Both the position numbers and the translations under genes were made by a program. Positions 7,077-12,357 of a stretch of 12,357 nt of DNA are shown one piece after another. Each line of letters starts with the position of its first letter. Positions within the stretch are counted from its first letter, which is position 1. This DNA is from JAAYUK01 sp964392915 (GTDB lineage Bacteria > Nitrospirota > Thermodesulfovibrionia > Thermodesulfovibrionales > Dissulfurispiraceae), in the NCBI GenBank assembly GCA_964392915.1, contig CAYMRS010000059.1, positions 1 through 12,357 of the forward strand, read 5' to 3'. The notes beneath the pieces were generated by a model. It did no database searches. It was not told the origin of the DNA and worked only from the letters and a program-made list of their open reading frames with translations.

Positions 7077-8189
7077 TCACTCATCAAGGCCCTTCTCAGC
7101 ACTCTTCTTCATCATCTTCTGTTCATACATCAGCTTGTCGGCTGCCGCAAGAACGTCTTCAATGGTGTCGGTGGAAGCGGAGTCCCAAATTACCGCTCCG
7201 ACGCTCATGGAAATGTCGTATTTTCTCCCCTCTCTCACGTTGTGCGCCAGAATGTTACTCAGCAATCTTGCCTCAAGAACTACCGCATATCCGGTTGAGC
7301 TCTCAAACGCAAGAACGGCAAACTCATCTCCTCCCAATCTAGCCAGGATATCGGCTTTCCGGAAGGTTTCCGTCATTACCTGGGAGGCTTCCCGGATCAC
7401 CGCGTCTCCATGTTCATGCCCAAGGCTGTCGTTGATGGTTTTCAGGTTGTCTATGTCCATAAAAAGCAGCAGCAGACGCCTGCCGAGCCGTCTTGCGACC
7501 GCCTGCTGCTGCTCTGCAACCAGCAGGAACCCCCGGCGGTTCAGCAAGCCGGTCAGTTCATCGTACAGCGCCCATGTGCGCATACGATCTTCAAGCTGGT
7601 GGCGCTCGCTAATATCTTTTGTTATAACAAGCACCGCGCTGAGCCTGCCTTTGTCATCTTCAACCGGGGTCATGCTCTGTAAATAGTATCCGCCGTCCCG
7701 CTGGCTCTGATATTCTTCATCGGAAGGCACATTGTTACGCAAAACCCTGTTCAGGACGCTTTCTGTGCGGGTCCACTCCTCCGGAGAGTGCAGTTCCTGA
7801 TAATGACTCCCCACAACCTCGACTTCCGAATGACCCATTCGTTCGAGATGCGCTTTGTTTATGAAAAGGAATCGGCCTGTCCTGTCCAGAAGATATACGG
7901 AGTCTTTTATCGAGTCCATTAATGCCCGGAAAGGTTCGAGATATGCGTCGAGCAGCGCAACGCCGTGCGTGGGCACCGGCTTGGCCTTGCCGACCGCCTG
8001 ATACCTCTTCATGGCTTGTATTGAATAAAAAACCAGCGCGGCAAATGGAAGAAAAAAGGCGGCAGACACAAGGACAGCCGTCAGCGGCGAAGCTGGTCCA
8101 AGCCGTGCCGCAAGCAGAAAGACCGTCAACGGAGCAATGACGCAAAATGCGCCCAGCAGGGCTACGTTTACAAAAACTGCTCCCATCAT
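7077..8189 (-). CDS. Membrane-anchored PAS-GGDEF diguanylate cyclase
   Basis: This 370-aa protein has two N-terminal transmembrane helices (about 5-29 and 36-58), a PAS domain (about 86-195, ending in the typical VLVITKDISERHQLE linker) and a GGDEF domain (about 205-365). The catalytic domain is intact: DELTGLLNRRG (210-220), the metal-binding Asp245 in FMDIDNLK and GGDEF at 286-290. An RKAD (RxxD) product-inhibition I-site lies at 277-280, five residues before GGDEF. It should synthesise c-di-GMP from two GTP, with the PAS domain sensing a cytosolic ligand, redox state or other signal. The start is one of two tandem ATG codons (8189 or 8186). No Shine-Dalgarno sequence precedes them, but a -10-like box lies five bases away. 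The gene lies 182 bp upstream of the chemoreceptor in the same direction and may or may not be co-transcribed with it. Confidence 0.94.
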   Translation of the reverse strand: MMGAVFVNVALLGAFCVIAPLTVFLLAARLGPASPLTAVLVSAAFFLPFAALVFYSIQAMKRYQAVGKAKPVPTHGVALLDAYLEPFRALMDSIKDSVYLLDRTGRFLFINKAHLERMGHSEVEVVGSHYQELHSPEEWTRTESVLNRVLRNNVPSDEEYQSQRDGGYYLQSMTPVEDDKGRLSAVLVITKDISERHQLEDRMRTWALYDELTGLLNRRGFLLVAEQQQAVARRLGRRLLLLFMDIDNLKTINDSLGHEHGDAVIREASQVMTETFRKADILARLGGDEFAVLAFESSTGYAVVLEARLLSNILAHNVREGRKYDISMSVGAVIWDSASTDTIEDVLAAADKLMYEQKMMKKSAEKGLDE

Positions 8190-8194
8190 AAATT

Positions 8195-8223
8195 AATATA
8201 GCTGTTGAGACTAATTTGCGCAA
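8195..8223 (-). promoter_or_regulatory. Weak promoter candidate for the PAS-GGDEF gene, possibly leaderless
   Basis: On the minus strand, TTGCGC (8223-8218) and TATATT (8200-8195) are spaced by 17 bp. The -10 ends five bases before the first ATG at 8189, so a transcript from it would start at about the initiation codon. This agrees with the lack of a ribosome binding site. The -35 matches consensus at only three positions. Confidence 0.3.
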
Positions 8224-8330
8224 GGCACGGCCGCTATTGGGCGTTGTAAAAGCTCCTACTCTCAAAACTGGTGTGATCAGATGAAAATTCCGGGTTCATC
8301 ACGGCGCAGACAGATGCGGGTGCTCAGGCC

Positions 8331-8360
8331 TGACCCCCGATGACACAAATCGGGGGGTCA
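8331..8360 (-). terminator. Strong GC-rich hairpin after the TauE/SafE gene
   Basis: The arms TGACCCCCGAT (8331-8341) and ATCGGGGGGTCA (8349-8360) pair over 11 bp with a single bulged G and a 7-base loop. The hairpin lies 27 bp past the TauE/SafE stop codon. Neither strand has a following T-run, so it is not a textbook intrinsic terminator. It may protect or end the mRNA, or be a REP-like repeat. A 10-bp palindrome, TCAGGCCTGA (8324-8333), overlaps its left arm. Confidence 0.45.
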
Positions 8361-8387
8361 GCTCCATTTCCTATTTCCCAGCAGGAG

Positions 8388-9347
8388 CTAAAACAATACC
8401 GGCAACACGTAACGCAATGCGGTGGAAATCAGGATGATGGCGAGCAGCCACTTGATTATCTTTGCCGGGACAAACTTCTGCGCCCTTGCCCCGAGGTACA
8501 TGCCCACCATTCCACCAAATCCGAATATAACGCCCAGTAGCCAGTCCGGGGCCACCACGAGGTTGGGATAAAAGGGAGCAATGGCCTGATAGAAAAGGAC
8601 TGCAGTAAGGGAAGTCAGAAACGTGCCCATAAGGCACGCCCCGGCTATGGTGTAAACCGGCAAGTGAAACAAGGCAATGAACATCGGGGCGATGATGGCG
8701 CCGCCGCCAATGCCGTATATGCCGCCAACCACGCCGACGATGGCAGAAAGGCCGAATATGGACAAGGGGTTCACGGAAAAAGTCTCACCGTAGAATGAAT
8801 ATTCCATCTTGGTAAAACCGAACTTCGTCACCTCAGTCTTGGGAAGAGCTGATTTGCCGGACTTGAGTGCGGCCTCGCTGGACTTGTTGAACTGTGTTGC
8901 CAGTTCGTGGAACCGGCGCTCTGCGGACTTCTTGTTAGATCCCGCGGCTGCCTTCTGGAGCAATGACTTGACCATCATGCCGCCAATGTAGAGAAGGACC
9001 AAGCCGGCGAAGAATTTGAACCCAGCCGGGTTTGGCAGATACTTCACGCGGGCGATGACGCCTGCAAAAACCCCCGGTATTGTGCCTGCAATTACCATCC
9101 AGGTAAGGGGCCATACCATGCGGCCTTCCTTGATGAATCTGTACACGCCGCTGGGGATGGCCACAACGTTGAAAAGGTGGTTGGTGGCACTGACTGCGGG
9201 GGTGGTAAATCCCAGTATGCTCATCTGAAACGGCAGCAGGAGATTGGCGCCTGACACGCCTCCCATGCTGCAGACAAATGCCACGCCAAAGCCCACAACA
9301 AAAGGCACCCAGGGAGCTACGTCGATTCCTGCAATCGGAAAATGCAT
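8388..9347 (-). CDS. TauE/SafE family anion permease
   Basis: This 319-aa membrane protein of the TauE/SafE (former DUF81) family has two repeated halves, each with a glycine-rich family motif: CSMGGVSGANLLLPF near residue 26 and GGIYGIGGGAIIAPMF in the second half. The halves are joined by a long charged cytoplasmic loop (about residues 130-195), a variant seen in some anaerobe members. The family exports or imports small anions such as sulfite, sulfoacetate or other organosulfur compounds; the substrate here is not determinable. ATG 9347 is chosen because GGAGGG lies seven bases before it; the longer frame begins with TTG at 9362. A short inverted repeat (TCATT-TGC-AATGA, 9363-9375) and repeat copy B (9382-9442) lie directly upstream. 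The gene is divergent from the TunR-like regulator, which suggests it could be a target handling a metal oxyanion or a sulfur anion. Confidence 0.9.
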   Translation of the reverse strand: MHFPIAGIDVAPWVPFVVGFGVAFVCSMGGVSGANLLLPFQMSILGFTTPAVSATNHLFNVVAIPSGVYRFIKEGRMVWPLTWMVIAGTIPGVFAGVIARVKYLPNPAGFKFFAGLVLLYIGGMMVKSLLQKAAAGSNKKSAERRFHELATQFNKSSEAALKSGKSALPKTEVTKFGFTKMEYSFYGETFSVNPLSIFGLSAIVGVVGGIYGIGGGAIIAPMFIALFHLPVYTIAGACLMGTFLTSLTAVLFYQAIAPFYPNLVVAPDWLLGVIFGFGGMVGMYLGARAQKFVPAKIIKWLLAIILISTALRYVLPVLF

Positions 9348-9381
9348 TGTGGTACCCTCCAATCATTTGCAATGACTACGC

Positions 9382-9442
9382 CACTACTGTCCGGTTAAAA
9401 TAGCGCACCTTGCAAGCCCTGCTCAGGGGCAACAAGGAGGCG
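9382..9442 (-). repeat. Dispersed ~61-bp repeat, copy B (inverted relative to copy A)
   Basis: Sixty-one bases match the reverse complement of 1-62 with one single-base deletion. The boundary at 9382 (CACTACTGTCC) is sharp. At 9442 the comparison ends only because copy A runs off the window. Read on the minus strand, the copy sits 34 bp upstream of the TauE/SafE start in the same orientation that copy A has to the HD-GYP gene. At most about 70 further bases lie before the tunR promoter, so no transposase gene can be attached to this copy. It would be a solo end, a small non-autonomous element or a regulatory repeat. Confidence 0.85.
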
Positions 9443-9509
9443 AACTGGTCTAATCGTCAGGTATATCAATCAGCGTTTTCCGCATGCATCAGGACAGTAC
9501 CAAGACGCA

Positions 9510-9562
9510 GCTTGACACTCTTATAACACGAATAATATAATTTGCGTGTCAATTTGTCAAGC
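9510..9562 (+). promoter_or_regulatory. tunR-like promoter with nested inverted repeats (operator candidate)
   Basis: TTGACA (9512-9517) and TATAAT (9536-9541), spaced by 18 bp, make the best sigma-70 promoter in the window. Perfect inverted repeats surround it: GCTTGAC (9510-9516) with GTCAAGC (9556-9562), TTGACAC (9512-9518) with GTGTCAA (9546-9552), and ACACG (9526-9530) with CGTGT (9545-9549). They cover the -35, flank the -10 and bracket the expected transcription start near 9548. This is the arrangement expected for autorepression by a dimeric regulator. The following leader of about 75 nt contains a short hairpin (TCCCC/GGGGA, 9594-9608) just before the ribosome binding site. Confidence 0.6.
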
Positions 9563-9622
9563 ATCAATGTCAGGGCTGGCTTTTTCATGATTGTCCCCGA
9601 TGAGGGGAGCGTCAGGAAATGA

Positions 9623-10735
9623 ATGCGTAAAACATGGGAGCGTGGCGTGAGCATTAAAAACAGACCTGATCGCAAAAGAGCACGGGGGGGCCGCTTGCTC
9701 CGGACTGTCGAACAGCAGGCCGGAAGCCAATGCCTGGATTCCATTCAGCTGAACCAACTGGAGCTGTCGTTTCGTCTTTGGGTTGACGGGTCGCCACGCG
9801 CAGACGTCCGGATATCGCGAAAGCGCATTCTGCTCATCTTCCTCCTGATTCGCTATACGGGAGCCAAACTGAATGAAGTTCTGAAGCTTGATCCGATGCG
9901 TGATCTCGATTATGACCGGCATGCGGTTACCTTCCGGAGTTCGGCTGCTGCAGTGGCAACAGTCTCTCGGGAGGTTCAGATATCGGAAGCATTGACGATG
10001 GAGATCAGCACCATGTTTTCCGAACCGGCATTCAGGGACGCTGTTGGGCTGTCATTTTCCGTAGATCCCGCGTTTGTGCGCCGGAAATTTTATGAAAGAG
10101 CTGAAAAGTGCGGATTCGCAAAATATCTTGGCGGTCCGGAAACGATCCGGAAATCGCGGGGTGCCGAACTGATGCAGAGCAATATGCCGCTGCCTGCGGT
10201 TCAGGCGCTTTTCGGTCATTCGACCTCCAGCCTGACCTCTTCCTATGTTTCGTTTTCAGGGGAGGAGGTCCGTCGGCTGACCAAGCATTTTGTCGAGAAG
10301 GAATCTTCCCGAAAGACCAGCGCCCGGAACTGTTTTTTCGGGAAAATCAGTGTTCTGAAACGCGGAGATATTCAGTCACTTGTTGCAATCTCCACGCTTG
10401 AAGGCCATCGGGTCACAACGGTTATTACCAATGACAGTGCCGGTCGGCTTGGTCTCCGGCAGGGATTATTGATAACGGCAGAGGTGAAGGCCCCCTGGGT
10501 TGTTCTGCACAAAGGCGCGGATGAGCCGGCTAGCAGTGCTGAAAACCGATTTCAGGGAACTGTCGAGCGTGTCAACGCGGGGCGCATCAACACCGAGTAT
10601 GTGGTTCGCATTTCCGGGCAGACAGAGCTGTGTTCAATCGTTACGACTGAGAGCAGCAGATCTCTGCGTCTTAAGAAAGGCGATTCCGTCTGGGCGCTCT
10701 TCAACAGCTTTGCGGTTGTGCTTCGTATTGACTGA
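9623..10735 (+). CDS. tunR: TunR-like regulator: tyrosine-recombinase-fold domain fused to two MOP/TOBE domains
   Basis: This 370-aa protein starts with a basic N-terminal tail (about 12-27). A tyrosine-recombinase catalytic-type domain follows (about 38-222), without the usual N-terminal core-binding domain. It has the box I arginine (R77 in RYTGAKLNEVL), a box II arginine (R176), H199 in LFGHS and Y208 in SSYVSFS. The box II His is replaced by Glu173, and no clear beta-hairpin lysine is seen. Two MOP (molybdate/tungstate-binding, TOBE-like) domains come next, about 234-297 and 306-370. The first keeps SARN, VITNDSA and the VKAPWVVL lysine (K289); in the second this lysine is Asn361. This layout matches the TunR family of tungstate-responsive regulators described in sulfate reducers, which use an integrase-like domain to bind DNA and control tungstate and molybdate uptake. 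AGGAA precedes ATG 9623; a GTG at 9647 is an alternative. It is divergent from TauE/SafE. No mod or tup transporter lies in the window. Confidence 0.85.
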   Translation: MRKTWERGVSIKNRPDRKRARGGRLLRTVEQQAGSQCLDSIQLNQLELSFRLWVDGSPRADVRISRKRILLIFLLIRYTGAKLNEVLKLDPMRDLDYDRHAVTFRSSAAAVATVSREVQISEALTMEISTMFSEPAFRDAVGLSFSVDPAFVRRKFYERAEKCGFAKYLGGPETIRKSRGAELMQSNMPLPAVQALFGHSTSSLTSSYVSFSGEEVRRLTKHFVEKESSRKTSARNCFFGKISVLKRGDIQSLVAISTLEGHRVTTVITNDSAGRLGLRQGLLITAEVKAPWVVLHKGADEPASSAENRFQGTVERVNAGRINTEYVVRISGQTELCSIVTTESSRSLRLKKGDSVWALFNSFAVVLRID

Positions 10736-10780
10736 TTGAGCATAACGATGTTTGTTGCATGGTCGTGAGAGCGCAGCGGC

Positions 10781-11791
10781 TCAGGGGAGTCCGACCCCCT
10801 CAATGAAGGTATTGCATGCAGCGCATCTACCGTTTTTCATCTGAATCCCCCGGAGCGAGAAGCCGAAACGAGACAGTACGGTTGCGCCACACTGCGGACA
10901 GAACGTGTTCTCGCCGCCTTCGCCAGGAATATTGCCCTCATACACGTATTTCAGTCCGGCAGCCAATCCTGTTTCACGAGCCCGGCGGAGTGTGGAAACG
11001 GGAGTTCTCGGCTTGTCGAGCAATTCATGGGTTGGGTGAAACTGGGTCACATGCCAGGGAATTGCCGGATCGACGGATACGAGGAACCTGGCTGCCCATC
11101 GCAGAAACGCGTCCGAGTCGTTCCAGTCGGGGATGATGAGGGTAGTCACTTCGACCCAGACCCCAAGCTCTTTCATCAGGCGGATTGTGTCGAGCACCGG
11201 CTGGAGCTTTGCCCCGGCCAGCTTCCGGTAAAAGGTGTCATCGCCCTTGAGATCAATGTTGTTTGCATCAAGAAACGGCGCAATCATGCGCGTTGCTTCC
11301 AGACTGGTATAGCCGTTGCTGACAAAGACATTTTTGATGCCGCGCTCGCGCGCTAGGCGGGCGCAATCGTAAGCAAATTCGAAAAAGACGGTCGGTTCCG
11401 TATATGTATAAGAAATGCTGGAGCATCCTGCGTCAGTCGCGGCGTTGACAACCTGTTCCGGTGTTGTCTCTCGTCCGGGAATGTTTTTGGAACTATGGGG
11501 AGACTGGGAGATGTCGGCATTCTGGCAGTGTCTGCACCTGAAGTTGCATCCAACCGTTGCAATCGAGAACGATTGAGAGCCGGGATGAAAATGGTAGAGC
11601 GGTTTTTTTTCGATCGGATCGATATGCGCGGCGATCACTTTGCCGTAGACACGCGAGAAGAGCGTACCACCATGATTTTCCCGCACTCCGCATATGCCGT
11701 GGTGTTCCGGATGAATGGCGCAATAATGAGCGCAGAGACGGCATTGCAGGGAACCGTCAGCCTCTTTTGCATACAAGAGAGCCTCGTGCAT
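10781..11791 (-). CDS. amrS: AmmeMemoRadiSam system radical SAM enzyme
   Basis: This 336-aa radical SAM protein has the CxxxCxxC cluster motif GCNFRCRHC (C82, C86, C89). It is preceded by a cysteine-rich N-terminal segment (C17, C20, C24, C34 in CRLCAHYC and GICGVREN) and followed by YTYTEPTVFFEF, NNIDLKGDD and a C-terminal four-cysteine zinc-ribbon-like element (C298, C301, C323, C326). These features and the length fit the AmrS family, which usually travels with AMMECR1 and Memo proteins in a system of undefined function. It resembles pyruvate formate-lyase activating enzymes, but the N-terminal cysteines, HVTQFHPTHELLDKP and the C-terminal ribbon favour AmrS. No AMMECR1 or Memo gene is present here. 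The start lies seven bases after the DUF2934 stop, so translational coupling is likely. The 3' end converges on tunR with a 45-bp gap. An AGGGG/CCCCT inverted repeat overlaps the final codons. Confidence 0.9.
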   Translation of the reverse strand: MHEALLYAKEADGSLQCRLCAHYCAIHPEHHGICGVRENHGGTLFSRVYGKVIAAHIDPIEKKPLYHFHPGSQSFSIATVGCNFRCRHCQNADISQSPHSSKNIPGRETTPEQVVNAATDAGCSSISYTYTEPTVFFEFAYDCARLARERGIKNVFVSNGYTSLEATRMIAPFLDANNIDLKGDDTFYRKLAGAKLQPVLDTIRLMKELGVWVEVTTLIIPDWNDSDAFLRWAARFLVSVDPAIPWHVTQFHPTHELLDKPRTPVSTLRRARETGLAAGLKYVYEGNIPGEGGENTFCPQCGATVLSRFGFSLRGIQMKNGRCAACNTFIEGVGLP

Positions 11792-11798
11792 GTTCGGC

Positions 11799-12065
11799 TT
11801 ACGTTTTTCTTCGACCTGGAGCGGCTGCCTTTGTGGATGCGCGGCCAGTTTTTTCAGTCGGCTTGTTTTCCGGTTTGGCAGCTTTTGGCTCCGCGGCGGT
11901 TTCCGCCGGGAGGGTAACGCAGATGGTTACCGCTTCAATGGTAAGGTATTTTGCAGCGACAACCTGCTCGGCTTCCAGCCAGTCCTCGAGCTCACGTCCC
12001 CTAATAAAGCCTCGTTTCTCGAAGAGTTCATGCGCAATCTTTGCAATCTCTTCCTGTCTGTTCAT
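11799..12065 (-). CDS. Small DUF2934 domain protein
   Basis: This 88-aa protein has a DUF2934-like segment at residues about 4-40 (EEIAKIAHELFEKRG and DWLEAEQVV, the conserved helix-turn-helix-like pattern with the LEAE signature). The tail from residue 55 is rich in alanine, lysine and proline and resembles disordered, nucleic-acid-binding tails. The function of DUF2934 is unknown. ATG 12065 is preceded by GGAGG with a five-base spacer, which is far better than the GTG twelve bases upstream. The gene is immediately upstream of the radical SAM gene with a seven-base gap, so the two should form an operon. That does not show that the protein belongs to the AmmeMemoRadiSam system, since DUF2934 genes are widely scattered. 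Confidence 0.82.
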   Translation of the reverse strand: MNRQEEIAKIAHELFEKRGFIRGRELEDWLEAEQVVAAKYLTIEAVTICVTLPAETAAEPKAAKPENKPTEKTGRASTKAAAPGRRKT

Positions 12066-12095
12066 GGGCCCCTCCACGAAATGTGTTTATCTCAA

Positions 12096-12124
12096 TATAT
12101 AGCACGTTTTTCCGCGTCCGGCAA
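12096..12124 (-). promoter_or_regulatory. Promoter candidate for the DUF2934-amrS pair
   Basis: On the minus strand, TTGCCG (12124-12119) and TATATA (12101-12096) are separated by 17 bp. This predicts transcription starting near 12089, about 24 bases before the DUF2934 start and upstream of its GGAGG ribosome binding site. A TTGACA further upstream (around 12140) has no -10 at the right distance. Confidence 0.4.
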
Positions 12125-12157
12125 TAAAGATTTGGTTTTTGTCAAGGCAAAGTAGAA

Positions 12158-12357
12158 ATGTCCTCTTTTCGGCAACTTATCAGGTTGCTGAAAAACTCTG
12201 GTTTTTACGAGCAGCCATCTCAACTGAACGGACCAACGATGGAATTTCGAGCAGAGTATGCTGGACTACCTTTCGATTCTGCCTCCCTGAGCTGCCTATC
12301 AGGGGAACGTGAGGCTATGGATGGGGTCGTTGTTCTCATGGGGTTGCCTCCTGCAGC
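12158..12357. other. Structured end segment, possible mobile-element end or partial ORF
   Basis: I recognise no gene here. The + strand is open from ATG 12158 to the window edge (66 codons) without a good ribosome binding site. The minus strand has a 39-codon frame (12339-12220) with GGAGG seven bases before its ATG. Neither encodes anything I know. The DNA contains several stem-loops: GCAAC/GTTGC (12172-12188); AAAAAC/GTTTTT nested within GGTTGCT/AGCAGCC (12183-12216); and CCCTGA/TCAGGG (12285-12304). The stretch with TTGCTGAAAAAC resembles terminal sequences I associate with insertion elements, but I cannot name one. It may be the end of an element that continues beyond the window. Confidence 0.25.

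Noticed and set aside
1..9442. A composite transposon or integrative element bounded by the 61-bp inverted repeats
   Set aside because: The interior holds ordinary chromosomal genes (hrpB, blc, chemoreceptor), no transposase is present, and the sharp repeat boundaries face inward, meaning the element bodies lie outside this interval.
9623..10735. A functional phage integrase with an attachment site
   Set aside because: The core-binding domain is missing, the box II His is Glu, no phage genes or direct repeats are nearby, and two MOP domains follow in frame; a regulator fits better.
10782..10800. AGGGG...CCCCT inverted repeat as a terminator of tunR or amrS
   Set aside because: It lies within the last codons of amrS and has no T-run on either strand; at most it is a weak bidirectional structure.
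10781..11791. Pyruvate formate-lyase activating enzyme
   Set aside because: The CxxxCxxC motif is shared, but the extra N-terminal cysteines and the C-terminal four-cysteine ribbon match AmmeMemoRadiSam enzymes, and no formate-lyase gene is nearby.
1..12357. CRISPR arrays, tRNA or rRNA genes
   Set aside because: No regularly spaced direct repeats and no tRNA or rRNA signature sequences were seen on either strand by eye.

Overview
The window looks like chromosomal DNA of a Gram-negative, probably anaerobic bacterium. I lean towards Desulfobacterota (the former Deltaproteobacteria) or Nitrospirota. The reasons are an outer-membrane-type lipoprotein lipocalin, a radical SAM enzyme of the AmmeMemoRadiSam type, a TauE/SafE permease, several c-di-GMP and chemotaxis genes and, most tellingly, a tyrosine-recombinase-fold protein fused to two molybdate-binding (MOP/TOBE) domains. 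That last architecture is known from the tungstate-responsive TunR regulators of sulfate-reducing bacteria. The taxonomic call is an inference from gene content, not a measurement.

Layout. Positions 1-62 hold one copy of a ~61-bp repeat, followed by a + strand HD-GYP gene (122-1123). Convergent to it is a minus-strand pair, the helicase gene hrpB (4611-2080) and an AEC-family permease (2083-1169), joined by an ATGA stop/start overlap. Divergent from hrpB is a lipocalin gene, blc (4737-5300), whose tail overlaps by 14 bp the end of a minus-strand chemoreceptor gene (6894-5287). The chemoreceptor ends in a CZB-like domain. Upstream of it lies a membrane-bound PAS-GGDEF protein (8189-7077), then a strong hairpin (8331-8360), then a TauE/SafE permease (9347-8388). 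The second, inverted copy of the repeat is at 9382-9442. Next come a good sigma-70 promoter wrapped in nested inverted repeats (9510-9562) and the TunR-like gene (9623-10735). Convergent to that is a minus-strand pair, a DUF2934 protein (12065-11799) and an AmmeMemoRadiSam radical SAM enzyme (11791-10781). The last ~200 bp contain stem-loops and an open frame of unknown nature that may belong to a mobile element.

How the genes relate. Two proteins make or break c-di-GMP (PAS-GGDEF and HD-GYP) and sit on either side of a chemoreceptor, so this is a loose sensing and signalling neighbourhood rather than one operon. The TunR-like regulator is divergent from a TauE/SafE anion permease, and the shared spacer holds both the repeat and an operator-like region, which suggests control of oxyanion handling. 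The most unusual points are the integrase-to-regulator fusion with its palindromic promoter, the same repeat placed in the same orientation just upstream of two unrelated genes, and the apparent loss of two zinc ligands in the CZB domain. No tRNA, rRNA, CRISPR array or intact insertion sequence was seen.
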